A DNA stretch of 64,000 nt from Metridium senile (lineage: Eukaryota > Cnidaria > Anthozoa > Actiniaria > Metridiidae): contig OX459108.1 in the NCBI GenBank assembly GCA_949775045.1, positions 13,849,711 to 13,913,710 of the forward strand. The letters run 5' to 3'. A program made the translations under genes and the position numbers. Shown here one piece after another: positions 12,001 through 22,400 of the stretch; within the stretch, counting starts at the first letter, position 1; each line of letters begins with the position of its first letter. Under the pieces are notes generated by a model. The model was not told where the DNA came from. It did no database searches and worked only from the letters and a program-made list of their open reading frames with translations.

Positions 12001-14543
12001 ATCAGATGACTGTGTTATTTTTTTTTATTTTAACAGCTTTATTGACAATATTGACAACATAAATTGTATAACAATATCAGAAAAAAATGGTCAAAAGGGT
12101 GTGTGCAAAACGGGACATATACCGTCCCATGCTACTGGCACAACCCACAAATAATAAAGAAATAATAAAATTTATAAGAAAGAAAAAAACTACAGCTAAA
12201 AATGACGATCAAATCTTAGTGTAGAGTTCTATTGGTGCCAATGGCAGCCACAGTTTCGGCTAAGAGTCCAAGTACATGATTTTTCTACATCAAATACTGT
12301 GCTAAGTTGGTTTTTATAAAGAAAGGTGACAAAGTTCTTGAAGGATTTCACATTAAACAAATTTTCCGGTTTAGCTAATTTACAGATTATATTCCATAGT
12401 TTTATGCTACGATTGAAAAAGGAGGCCTGAAAAGTAGAGGTTTTACACGGAGGTATTTCTAAATATTTGATTCCATGAGTTGATAGATTTGAACGTCTTG
12501 TATGACGACCGTGGCTGACATAATTTAGACAATCATAATTACAATTAACGTGTCCTTACAAGATTTTATAGAGAAAAACTAAATCCTTGACTTCTCGGTC
12601 GTACGTGAGAGGTAATAAATTTAACTTGACAAGTCTTTCTTTATACGATATCAGTGGCGGATCCAGGATTTTCAAAAGGTGGGGTGGGGATTGTAGAAAA
12701 GGGGGGGGGGGGGGGGGGTTGATTTCGTATATATAAAAACCCCAATAATGCTGGAGCTATCCCGGACGTAAGATATAACTGCTTAGAAAAAGAGGGGGGG
12801 GGGAAGTCACCCAATTCCCCTCCCCTGGATCCGCCCCTGGATATATCCCCCCTCTTAACTTGAAGTATCCACTGTGTAGCACGACGCTGTATTCTTTCCA
12901 CTGTTTCCTTTAGATTCATAAAGTTGGGAGACCAAACCTCAGTTGCGTAATTATAGTGTTCTATATCCCATAGTATCTAAATATAGTATTCCACTGGCGA
13001 GGCCTTTTGTTATTTATTGTTTTGCCCACCTCGTCAGTGAGATACTATAAAGAAGTTCACAATGCATTACAAGTACTATATAGTAAGCCATTCTTCGTGG
13101 GTATGGTCATATTCTAAGACAGTTAGATAATGAACGCTCGTGTCCTATGGGAAGAGTCTCTCGCATTATATAGAAGGCCTCGAGGGCGCAGCATTCTATC
13201 TAATGCTCGAGACTCTATATCCCATAGGACACTCACGTTCATCATCTAATCCTTACTTAATATGAGCCGCAGCGTGAGTCCTGCGCAATAGATTAATTAC
13301 TACCAAAATTACTCAACTGTTAGAGCCGCCAAAAAAACGATCAATCGTGTTTTGAATTCCGGTTAACTCATGTGACCATTTGGGGCGCTCCAAATGGTCA
13401 TGTGACATTAAAATACGTTAAAATATCGTTAAAATAACGTTATTTTAATGTCACATGACCATTTGGGGCGCCCCAAATGGTCATGTGAGTTAACCGGAAT
13501 TCAAAACGCGATCGATCGTTTTTTTGGCGGTGCTAACAGTTTAGTAATTTTGGTAGTAACTATACACGTCAGGATTTCCTAACGTGTTTTATTTTTTTTT
13601 CAAGGGATGTCCTGTCTGCAGAACACCAGTACAACGAACCACGCGCTATAATAATGTAACCAAACAACATTTGTTGGACATCGAGAAAGTCAAGAAAGCT
13701 ATCCTTGAAAAACATAAACCCACATCATCAAGGAACACATTGGTAAAGAAAGTTAGTAGCTACAAAGGAAGCGTTCCAGAGAAATACAACAGACACAAGA
13801 AAGAATGTGAGCAACTGGTGAAGCGCATTGATTCTACAACGAACAGCCATGATCGGGTTGTGCTCGAAAATCAAGTCAACTTGCTCACACGTTGTCAAGA
13901 GCTTATTACCAAGCTAGAGAAAGCCACGCCAAGCGAATTCAAGAAAGATATTGATGATAAATTTCTACCAATCATTACAGTAGTGAAGTATTTGGCAACA
14001 AAGAGGATCATTGGTTGTAGAGTGCAGCGAGAAATTGACGACATCAATGTGGAGATAACAAGACAGAACCTTTGTTTCCTGGTCTACAACTTGGGCTTTG
14101 AGATAAAATCCAACCAGAACCACAATCCAACCTCAATCCAACCTGAACACCAACAACTCTTGGATAATATAGCTAGCAAGATGTCAAGAGGCGAAAAGAT
14201 GGAGGAAAACGAGCTGGAAGCACATATAAAGGAAGTTGAAGAAGCCGGCATCATATATCTTCTCAATCCACCGACCCGAGAGGAAAAGGCGGCCATTGTG
14301 AAAGCGATGGGCCTTAGTAAGGGCCACTGGTTTAAGTGCCCTCAGGGCCATATTTACGCGATTGGTGAGTGTGGTGGGGCTATGCAGAGAGGTATATGCC
14401 CAGAATGCAAAGCGGATATTGGGGGAACTCAGCACAAGCTAGATGAAGGTAATACTCTTGCTGCAGAGATGGATGGTGCACAGTTTGCTGCTTGGTCTGA
14501 ACAAGCAAATATGGGAAACTATGAAATTATCGATGAGGTCTAG
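38..14543 (+). CDS. ZNFX1: NFX1-type zinc finger-containing protein 1 (ZNFX1) orthologue, 9 exons, one in-frame stop
   Basis: Exons by splice site and phase: 38-3518, 4076-5115, 5993-6126, 6960-7155, 7716-7997, 9567-9700, 10280-10950, 11614-11831, 13605-14543; 2364 residues if the internal TAA at 6014-6016 is ignored (vertebrate ZNFX1 is about 1900). Seen in order: Arg/Ser-rich low-complexity head (about 1-400); conserved ZNFX1 region with VEHYLDVQFRLLRED; three 56-residue repeats (about 840-1005); SF1 helicase with Walker A GPPGTGKT (about 1107-1114), Walker B IIEEAAE (about 1443), GDHQQLRP, QHRMRP, and VALSRAR; Cys-rich NF-X1-type fingers (exons 6-8, repeated CGH/CxxxC units); a conserved C-terminal domain containing HWFKCPQGHIYAIGECGGAM. 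Family knowledge: ZNFX1 is an RNA helicase-like protein that senses viral RNA in vertebrates and acts in germ-granule small-RNA inheritance in nematodes. The ATG at 38 lies directly after an AG, so a 5' UTR exon probably lies outside the window. The TAA replaces a residue after QHRMRP; frames downstream are intact. Confidence 0.93.
560..811 (+). repeat. 123-bp in-frame tandem duplication in ZNFX1 exon 1
   Basis: Two nearly identical 41-codon units start at 560 and 683, each encoding SRDSKRFSPPTGRVSPPSF and onward to SRDRLP, followed by the start of a degenerate third (SREAN-like, SRESN). The copies differ only at a few bases, so the duplication is recent. It sits in the Arg/Ser-rich head, which has no counterpart I recognise in vertebrate ZNFX1. 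Confidence 0.9.
2540..3110 (+). repeat. 168-bp coding minisatellite in ZNFX1 (3 full copies plus a partial)
   Basis: The string TCTTGTGACAGTAGCCCTCC starts at 2561, 2729 and 2897, a period of exactly 168 nt (56 codons). Each unit has a poly-Ser stretch, CDSSPPHVSTKVKIKREESV and a basic NPKWANKRQENRS segment. A partial fourth unit (from about 3024) keeps IKREESV. The block lies just before the helicase Walker A motif. Units differ at single sites such as CGT/GGT (SRDSS versus SGDSS). Confidence 0.93.
3519..4075 (+). other. ZNFX1 intron 1 with a SINE-tail fragment
   Basis: Bounded by CAAG/GTAAAC and CTAG/GAATTG. At about 3600-3650 it carries the 3' tail of the SINE family seen at 22571-22850 (ACGGAAGTGATGGTTGTAA). 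A pyrimidine-rich stretch lies at 3795-3850. Nothing else recognised. Confidence 0.6.
5116..5992 (+). other. ZNFX1 intron 2: GAT-rich simple sequence and a CGGTCACC repeat
   Basis: From about 5140 to 5290 and 5790-5880 the intron is GAT/AAT-rich simple sequence. At 5465-5612 there is a repeat beginning AAGCGGTCACCCTC and ending with GGGTGACCACTG on the same strand, resembling terminal sequence of a nonautonomous DNA transposon; a related AAGCGGTCACCC stretch occurs at about 59403. Confidence 0.45.
6220..6327. repeat. Near-perfect palindrome in ZNFX1 intron 3
   Basis: Two arms of about 49 bp, beginning AGCCTGATTTTCAGAGCGGG and ending with its complement CCCGCTCTGAAAATCAGGCT, are separated by about 10 bases. 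The structure is a foldback/MITE-like hairpin and is much more GC-rich than its surroundings. Confidence 0.85.
7270..7575 (+). repeat. Degenerate 17-18 bp minisatellite in ZNFX1 intron 4
   Basis: About fifteen imperfect copies of a unit like TGGGATCATTTTTGCAG follow one another, with variants in which GCATGG is inserted. It gives rise to a spurious open frame at 7412-7654. No function is evident. Confidence 0.8.
8496..8948. mobile_element. Foldback element (MITE-like) in ZNFX1 intron 5
   Basis: Long inverted repeat: the left arm begins ATTAAAGTGCACCTAATG and the right arm ends CATTAGGTGCACTTTAAT. Arms of about 140 bp stay complementary through TGACGTCA-containing inner ends, with an unpaired core of about 150 bp. 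No coding capacity. Confidence 0.85.
9701..10279. repeat. ATC-rich simple and tandem sequence in ZNFX1 intron 6
   Basis: Most of this intron is (ATC/ATT)n. A 127-bp segment is tandemly duplicated: GACTACCATCATCATTAGAC starts at 9871 and again at 9998. Open frames on both strands here are low-complexity artefacts. Confidence 0.85.
11265..11481. mobile_element. Foldback element in ZNFX1 intron 7
   Basis: Arms of about 70 bp: left begins ATAGCCTGCGCGTAGCAA, right ends TTGCTACGCAGGCTAT. The pairing is imperfect (about 80-85 percent by eye) and continues to a central AACACAGCTAT/ATAGCTGTGTT match. No coding capacity. Confidence 0.75.
11838..11965 (-). mobile_element. tRNA-derived SINE fragment abutting a splice donor
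   Basis: Read on the minus strand it has a tRNA-like head: a box-A-like GGTCTAGTGGTCAGG and a box B GGTTCGATTCCCGG, most like tRNA-Glu, followed by CTTGGGCAAGACACTT, a stretch resembling the conserved body of CORE/MIR-type SINEs. It begins about six bases after the exon 8 donor of ZNFX1. The tRNA part is not foldable into an intact tRNA, so I call it a SINE, not a gene. Confidence 0.7.
12017..12965 (-). mobile_element. 5'-truncated non-LTR retrotransposon (reverse transcriptase C-terminus)
   Basis: Minus-strand translation from about 12950 gives TEVWSPNF, then VERIQRRATQWIL, and after the insertion at 12652-12839 continues SYKERLVKLNLLPLTYDREV, then SIKLWNIICKL, the typical C-terminal region of CR1/L2/Jockey-type LINE polymerases. 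One internal stop lies after DLVFLYKIL. A T-run at about 12019 marks the poly(A) end on the minus strand. It is dead and 5' truncated. Confidence 0.85.
12652..12839. mobile_element. Nonautonomous DNA transposon (hAT-like ends) nested in the LINE
   Basis: Ends are CAGTGGCGGATCCAGG and, inverted, CAGGGGCGGATCCAGG. It is flanked by the 5-bp direct repeat GATAT (12647-12651 and 12840-12844). The interior has an 18-G run (about 12701-12718). Removing element plus one GATAT rejoins the LINE reading frame as GDISYKERL. hAT elements commonly start with CAG; the 5-bp duplication fits the hAT5 type, which is inference. Confidence 0.8.
13120..13255. repeat. Inverted repeat in ZNFX1 intron 8
   Basis: Left arm AGATAATGAACG..GTGTCCTATGGG and right arm CCCATAGGACAC..CGTTCAT pair over about 50 bp with a short loop containing CCTCGAGG. 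Another small foldback. Confidence 0.65.
13297..13561. repeat. Long compound palindrome just upstream of the last ZNFX1 exon
   Basis: Outer arms TTACTACCAAAATTACT and GTTAGAGCCGCC pair with the mirrored sequence at 13525-13561. Inside, ACCATTTGGGGCGC and GCGCCCCAAATGGT occur as smaller palindromes in both arms, so the block is a palindrome made of palindromes. It ends about 44 bp before the acceptor of exon 9. Confidence 0.85.
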
Positions 14544-14865
14544 TTGTCCAGTTCTACCTATTTCAGTTCAGAAACTAAAAGAACATTTAAAAGAACCGTA
14601 GCACTTTTATACTACTTTGAGCCCAAGATTGCTTAAATTATTAGTGAACATTCATAACTACTTGTGATATTTAATTCAGAAATTTCAGTAGAAAGCAAGT
14701 AAATTTGAATCAGTCTTATGATATGATATATTCAGCAGCTTTCTATGGTCTTTTATGTGAATATGTTTAAATGTTCTTTACAATGTTGATTTTTTCTTTC
14801 GGACCATTTCCATGAAGAACTAATCAGGGCTTGAAAATCTCAACAAAAATAGCCATATTATAAAG

Positions 14866-15110
14866 GCAGATTTACACGATACGATTTTGACCTACGACTT
14901 TAGTATACGATTTGCCTACATGTAGTAGGTACCATTCACACGCGCACGACTAGTCGTAAACGATTCGTATACGCCATCGCTAAAATCGTGAGTGATTGGA
15001 CGAAATACTAGTTCCAGTCCTAATATGGAACAAATCACGTCATTCTCCTACGACAAGTCGTATACTACAAGTCGTACACGACAATCGTGCCGTGTAAATC
15101 GGCCTTAAAA
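14866..15110. mobile_element. MITE with GATTTACACG termini
   Basis: Left end AAGGCAGATTTACACGATAC pairs with right end CGTGCCGTGTAAATCGGCCTT. Internal short repeats of TACGACTAGTCGTA type (CGATT/GTCGTA) recur in both arms. About 245 bp, noncoding. Confidence 0.8.
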
Positions 15111-15547
15111 GAATGGTTGTAATGGAATATCAAATCTAAAACGCCTTTGTACGTGGGTGTGTTTGTCAAAGACTTTCTAATGTAATGGAATAGTTCGAAC
15201 TGAACGTGCGAATTAGAAAACTGGGCTTGTGAAATTTCGAGAAATTCCTTAATGGTTCAGACAATTCCACTCGGTTCGTACCAACCGGAATAGCAAGCCA
15301 AGCCTGTAGTGACCACTTTTTCGGTTGGAAATACCGAAACATTGAGTTGTCCAACCGAAATTATCAGGGTTTTTTTTTTGGACAATTGGTAAGCACCCAT
15401 GGTGTTGAAAAACAAATCAGTTGAACAGACAATTATTTGATGTGACAAGCTGGAAAGTAAAACGTAAATTTCCAGTGCCTGAAAAGACCCAAAAATAGCA
15501 TGATTATGACCTTCCATAAGAACATTAAGATTATAAATCCTTCTTGT

Positions 15548-15845
15548 TATACACCTATTTCAAAAATCGTAGTCACATTCAAAGCTATTAGTCCACACTC
15601 TGAAGCTAAAGCCTGCTAAAGATGTATTTCGTCTCTTGTTATCGATTTATTCAAGCATATTTTGATTGTACGTGTTTGTGTTATATGACCATAACAAGTT
15701 GTTGTAGGGGAAGATAATGAAAAAAAGCGCATAATAAATCAAATATTCAATTCATGTTGCCGACATCCATTGCAACCTTTAGAGTGTGGACTGTAGCTTC
15801 GGCTGCAACAACTTAACGATTTTTGAAATAGTTGTATTTTATGAT
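15548..15845. mobile_element. MITE family with TACACCTATTTCAAAAATC ends, copy 1
   Basis: Left end ATACACCTATTTCAAAAATC, right end GATTTTTGAAATAGTTGTAT, subterminal GTCCACACTCTGAAGC / AGAGTGTGGAC, central ACAAACACGT-type segment. Related copies lie at 21005-21668 and 51508-51817, with end fragments at 58300-58545. Confidence 0.85.
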
Positions 15846-16409
15846 ACAATGACAATGTTTACACTATTTGATCTGGTCAATAAATTAATTAGATCATTTA
15901 CTTCAGATATCAACGATATTTCATATTATTTTTTACATTTTGATTAATAATTTTACTATGTACTCTTATTGATATTTTTTTGTACACTATAGTAATGATA
16001 TTTTACATTTCAGTTTGCTATATATAATGCGTTACACTAATAATATTATACAACATATCCAAAACCTTACTCAAATGGAGAAGAGGAATATAGCTATATT
16101 ATCTGGGAATATATATAGTGTCATCCTAGAATTGCTTTATAGTTATTCTGAGTAACCTTTACCCAAATAAGCTCAAATTTGTTAACTCTTCACCATGTAA
16201 TCTCAGTTATTACCTATATGTTGTTAATTCTTTACTATGTAATCTCGGTTAATACCTATATTTTGTTAATTCTTTACTATGTCGGTTATATTTGTAGTGT
16301 ACTCAGATGGAGAGGAATATATCTATACTATCTGAGAATAAAGTGTAATCCTTAGCTTTTTGTAGTCGTAATAAAGTATATTTAAATAAAGGAAGTTCAT
16401 CAGTTATTT

Positions 16410-19400
16410 TCAAGGAACACGAGTACTTGTTAGTACTTTGCTTCTTTCCATTTCAGGCCCATCCATAATACCATCAATGTAGACGATTTGATATTGTTTA
16501 CATCTCATCTGCTTTAGAGATCGTCTAAGATGTCTAAGTCCTGAGCTACTTGACTGTATGTCATCCAAAAGACTGTGCATTTGTTTTGTTGAATGGGAGG
16601 GGTCAAATAGTAGCAGAAACAATCCACCATCTTTGCCGGAGTGTTCTTCTACGCCTACCACAAGGCGACTGTGTCCTGTTACATACAAAAGACAAGTTGT
16701 TAAAGGAGGGTCCTGAAGGGGGGGGGGGGGGGGGGGTTCAGAATACCATTTCTCAGTTTATATTTGGACCAAATCTATTCTGGATTATCATGGTTAGAAT
16801 GTAAGACAAATGTCAAGCTTTTTGAAAAAGAAGTTGGCGTGTACTGGTAAATGCCAGACTATGTTTGTTACTGACAAGCAAATGAATGTTGAAATTACCA
16901 AAGGTGTGCACTCAGAGAGTTTAGGGGATGGTTAAGTACATCAATTTGCATACCTTGATGCTGAAGATATAGAGGAGGTCTTGTTGTCTGACTGAGGACA
17001 CAATTATTTTGTACTAAAGCCAGTCCTGCATTAAAGCCTGGTACACCATAATTGAAGTATCGCTTAATCCATGAGAACATTTCTGGATGAGTTCCATCAC
17101 ATCCTGATGCTCGATGAAAATCAATTATATTGGCTCTGGTAAAAATAAACTCAGTCAACAGTAGTAGTCTCAAAGAATGAAGAAATAGAAAACGAGGTAG
17201 CATGCCCTATTGAGTTAAATAGAGCACGCTGGAATTTTAAGATGACAAGAGAAGCATTAGGAGAAACACAACGCCTTGCGAAGTGCTTCTCAATGCACCT
17301 TGAGTCTTCTTAAAATTCCAAATGTGCTCTTTAACTCGATAGAGCAATGCTGCTGAGCTTTCTATTTCTTTTATAAAATATTCAATAGTTAAAATCAAAC
17401 AAATTGATGCTCCGTGCACTGTTGAGTTATAGAGAATACTTCTCAGCCAATCAAAGCGCACGATTTATATCAAATATTTGAATACAATGTTCTAGAAGTT
17501 ATAATCGTACCTTAGTCCTAATGAACGTAGTGCAGTTGCAATTTCTGTTGCCCCAATCCATTTTCTGGTGTTTACTAACTTGCATGCCAACTGCTCAGCA
17601 CCATGCTTGTCAAAACCTGTCAGACAATACAATAATATTTATTTATTATATAAACTTCAGTGAAATATCAGGTAATCTTAATACAGCATACAATTTGTAA
17701 CCACCCCCCCCCACCCCCTATAAAGTTTCCGAAAATAGCGTGACCCCCCCTCAATATTGAAACCCCTCACCCTTCACCCCACAAATAAATGAAAGCCCCC
17801 TACATGTACATATGGGGCTCCATATCTTGCTCATTACAAACAGATAACACAGGAAAAATAATAATTTCAATAAATAAATAATACCTGTATTCCATGCAGC
17901 CTCAAGGATTTGCTGAATCCGTGGAATAGATGGTACACTCTCTCCAACTGTCACATTAAGAGATTTCAATGAAAATTATGTATCAGGATTATTATAGAGC
18001 AAATTTCATATGACTGTGAAAAGTTCAGTGCTGTGTGCATGCCTTGTTTTGACCAATAAGCCTTTTGCAACAACAGGTCACGTGGCCCTACCCCTTTTAA
18101 ATCGAGCAGCTGTGTCAAAATAAACATCAGATATGAAAAGAGCACCTCAGCATTATTAAGAAGGCAAACATTTGTTTTGCCTTGAGTTTTTACTAATAAA
18201 GAGGTGCTCTTTTAATTTCATTTTAACACAGCTGTTCATTTTAACATGCAGATGTTCATTTTAACACAGCTATTCGATTTAAAAGGGGTAGGGCCACATG
18301 ACCTGTTGTTGCAAAAGGCCTAGTATAATTATTGACTCACTAGTGTACAGCATTGGCCGGTATATGTCAATTCTAAGTAGTGCAGACATGAGCATCTGTA
18401 GATTTCTATACCCACAACCCCATCCTGCATCCCCAACAGTACTAGCATAATGGTCTGTGTCACATGAGGACCATGCCAATTTGGTCCCACTTACTCCTGC
18501 CTTGTAACGATGGTGGAGTTGTGCAATTATTCCTGGAATAATAATAACAAGATACATGTGGGCAATTCCATGTCACGGACGTTACCATTAATTTAGACAC
18601 TTGAGATCAGTTTCAAAACTCACTGTTCCTTAGTTTAAAAACTGTTTATGAGCTATAATTAATATATAACCCTGTTTACATACAGAATATTATGTAGGGC
18701 AGTTCAATTCCCAATTTTCATTTAACCAAGGCTTGACTTTTTAAAAAAAACTGGTCGTCACGGACGTTACATAAATATCAACCACAGTCTCCGATGCAGT
18801 TACTTTAAATGAAATTTTCTGTGAACTGTAAAAGTTTTCTAAAACAATTCCCCCCAAATGGTAATGCACAGAGACTACCTTAACTAATTCTCTTTATTTC
18901 AAAGTCATCATAATTGTCAAAACTTTAAAATAATAGTATATGTGCTGTCACGGACGTTACATGTAATGTCACGGACGTTACATGGTGTGAATTGTAATAA
19001 AAATTTGGGTTAAATTATTTGTTTTTATTCAATCTATATACTTTTTATAGTCATACTTGTCAAATTTTCATTCCCAATTCCCAATTTTCATTTAACCAAG
19101 GCTTGAATTTAAAAAAAAAACTGGCCGTCACGGACGTTACATAAATATCAACCACAGTCTCTGATGCAGTTACATTAAATGAAATTTTCTGTGAACCGTA
19201 AAAGTTTTCTGAAACAATTCCCCCCAAATGGTAATGCACAGAGACTACCTTAACTAATTCTCTTTATTTCAAAGTCATCATAATTGCCAAAACTTTAAAA
19301 TAACAGTATATATGCTGTCACGGACGTTACATGTAATGTCACAGACTTTACATAGTGTGAATTGTAATAAAAATTTGGGTTAAATTATTTGTTTTTATTC

Positions 19401-22400
19401 ATTCTATATACTTTTTACAATCATACTTGTAAAATTAAAAGCTTTTCAGCAATTTTACACTTGTGGGCATGCTCTGATCTGTATGGATGTCACCGAGCAT
19501 GCTCTGTTAATTAATAATAGGTTAATTATTAAACACTCAGTAATTTTTAAAGAATTAGAAAAGGAAAATAGCTGAATTGCACTTCAACCCAAGAAAAAAG
19601 CTGCTATTATCCAAGACAATTGATTGACATTCAATATTTGTGTTTAAAAGATCAAGTTTTAAAAATGTAACGTCCGTGACGTAACGTCCGTGACAAACTT
19701 TGTCTTCAGGTATTTCATTGGCTTTGCAACTTTCTCAAGTTTTTCTCTTACTAAAGTGTTCCTATTTAATATCTTACAGTACACCACCTTTCATGTAATT
19801 ATCATCACTGTATTTTTTTATTGAGAGAAATTAATGATTCCAAATGTCACGGACGTTACGTAACGTCCGTGACAAAGATTGACAACACCCTATTCTATTT
19901 TTAGAAATTCCTGACACAAAAATTTATGTCACATATATTTACACTTAAGTATGGTATAGGAGTGTTTGGTGCTCTTGGAAATATATAAGTTTGATTTCCC
20001 CTGATATAAAATAGGCAGTATATTTTTATAATTTGAAAGAAAAATGGAGCGTACATATTGAGACCCCCCCTGGCAGAAAGCAATCATGTTGTAAAGCTAT
20101 GACTCATTTTTCTACAAACAGTAAACACTAATAAGTATGTTATATATCATTAATCCATTAAAATGTTGTTTTTAAAAATCATATTTTTTGTTCTTCTCGC
20201 GTGGAACTGCCCATGTATACATTTTTATTTTATAATAATATGTTTTGATAGAGTCAAACATTTTTACAGTGTTACATATTTCATTATTTACCAATCATTT
20301 ATACATTGTATCAAACACTGACGCAGCCTATACTAGTTAATTACTGCTAGTTTCCATTCATTATAACTTAACTTGTCTTTGACAGTGACTAATAGTCACT
20401 AAACAAGAACTTTTACACAGTAGTTATTTTATTTTAGTTCATGGATATAGTGTTTGAGCTCTATTATTAATAATAATAATTACAATAATCATCAGGGGCG
20501 ATCGAGTTGTATGAAGCCTGGATAAGGGTTATCCAGTGTATAGAATTTGTATAGGTTATATCTGTTGGATAGGGATTTATCTAGCATGCAAATTAAACAA
20601 GCGTTCTTTTGGGTTTTGGGGATGCCTCGTGTTTCTTGCAGGTGTACATGTAGTTCTCAACAACACAGGAACCTCAAAATCCGATTTTTCCACAAAAAAA
20701 AGAACACCTGTTTTGCAGGCTAGGATTTATCCGGTGGATAGTGCTATTCAGGCTTCATACAAATGGCCCTGATCTATAAAGGTCTGATGATTTTATTGCC
20801 ACCATAGTCAAAGCTAATTACCTCTAGTGCATGATTCACCACTATCTGAGTCAGTCATAAGTATCTTGAGCATTTCAGCCTTCCTGGCATAGTAGTCACC
20901 AACTGATGTCTTGCCTCTATTGACATCTCTTTCTAAGTGCCGACTGTACTGGCTAACATAACCACCCACTGAGTTCATACCATACATAGTCTGCAAAACA
21001 TATCAGTATACACCTATTTCAAAAATCATTGTTCACAATTAAGCTACAGTTTACACTCTGAAGCCTGGAAAGGATGCTGTTAATATGAAGTCAACATAGT
21101 TTGTGATATTTTACTCGTTTTTTTTGAAGGAATATTTGTTTCACTATCTGCTGCAGCCAAAGCTACAATGACTACTCTGAAGCTTATAGCTGCATAAGAT
21201 GTCAGTAATATGAACATAATTTGTGATTTTTTACTGAGTTTTTTTTTTCAAGAAGTGTTTGTTTCACCATTTACCATTGCAACAACTTGTTATTGTCATA
21301 TTATAACACAAACACGTACGAAGGAAATATGCTATGAATAAATGAATAAGAAGAGAAGAGTTAATTGACATCCTTTGCAGGCTTCAGAGTGTGGACTGTA
21401 TATAGAACAGGTTCCCATTTAAAACTGTACTTTCACATTTAAATTTGTACTTATGCAAATTGTGTTGATGTGTGCTAAACACACAGATCAACCAATCAGA
21501 GTATATTATTTCTGAAGTGAACTTCTCTGATTGGTTGATCTGTGTGTTTAGCACACATCAATACAATTTGCATAAGTACAGATTTAAATGGGAAAGTACA
21601 GATTTAAATGGGAACCTGTTATAGACTTATTGTGACAACTAATGTATGAAATAGGTGTGTATTATACACACTAATATATACTAGATTGTTTGGTTGCCTC
21701 TACGTTTGTAGGGTTAGGGTTTAGGCAGATCACACCCTACTCGCTCTGTGTTATTAATTATTCAGTCATGCTCAACCTTATTCAATAACTTTAATTCTTT
21801 AAATATAATAGCAGTGATAAGTTATGATGATAATGGTGGTGATGAAGATGATGATGATAATAGTGGTGGTGGTGGTGGTGGTGATAATGGTGGTGGCAAT
21901 AATGATGATAATGGTGGTGGTGATGGTTATTGATGATGGCACTGGTGATGGTTATTATGATGGTGGTGATGATAATTGTAATGAAAGTGATGATGATGAC
22001 AGTGGTTATACTATGATGATGATGATGATATTAACAAAGATGATGATTCCATTACACAAGTGATGATAACATAGTTTCTGATAGTGATGATAATGACAGT
22101 GGCATATGATGATAACCACAGATCTTCTCAAGACATGTACCTGTAGCTTCTTAAACTCTTCTTCTTCTTTAACCTTTTGTTCATCCAGTCCCTTCCTATC
22201 CTCACTCTGCAAGGCCTGGGCTAGCAAGTGATCATTCCACTGTGATGACTGATTCTCAAGGTGCTCCATTTCTTGTTGTTCAATCTCTTGTGTAAACACT
22301 TGTTCAGTAGATGTCAACAATGACGTGTGTGTTGACATATTACCATGGATACCGTGCAGATTAGGGTGATCTAGCTGCGACATCAGGGCATTGTCAAGAT

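Larger units (their letters stand above)
14544..16409. other. Convergent intergenic region between ZNFX1 and ZUP1
   Basis: No coding potential seen. It holds two MITEs (14866-15110, 15548-15845) and AT-rich sequence with short tandem direct repeats around 16190-16290 (TTGTTAATTCTTTACTATGT). The 3' UTRs of both flanking genes should lie here; an AATAAA at about 15881 (plus strand) is the only candidate signal I would name, weakly. Confidence 0.6.
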
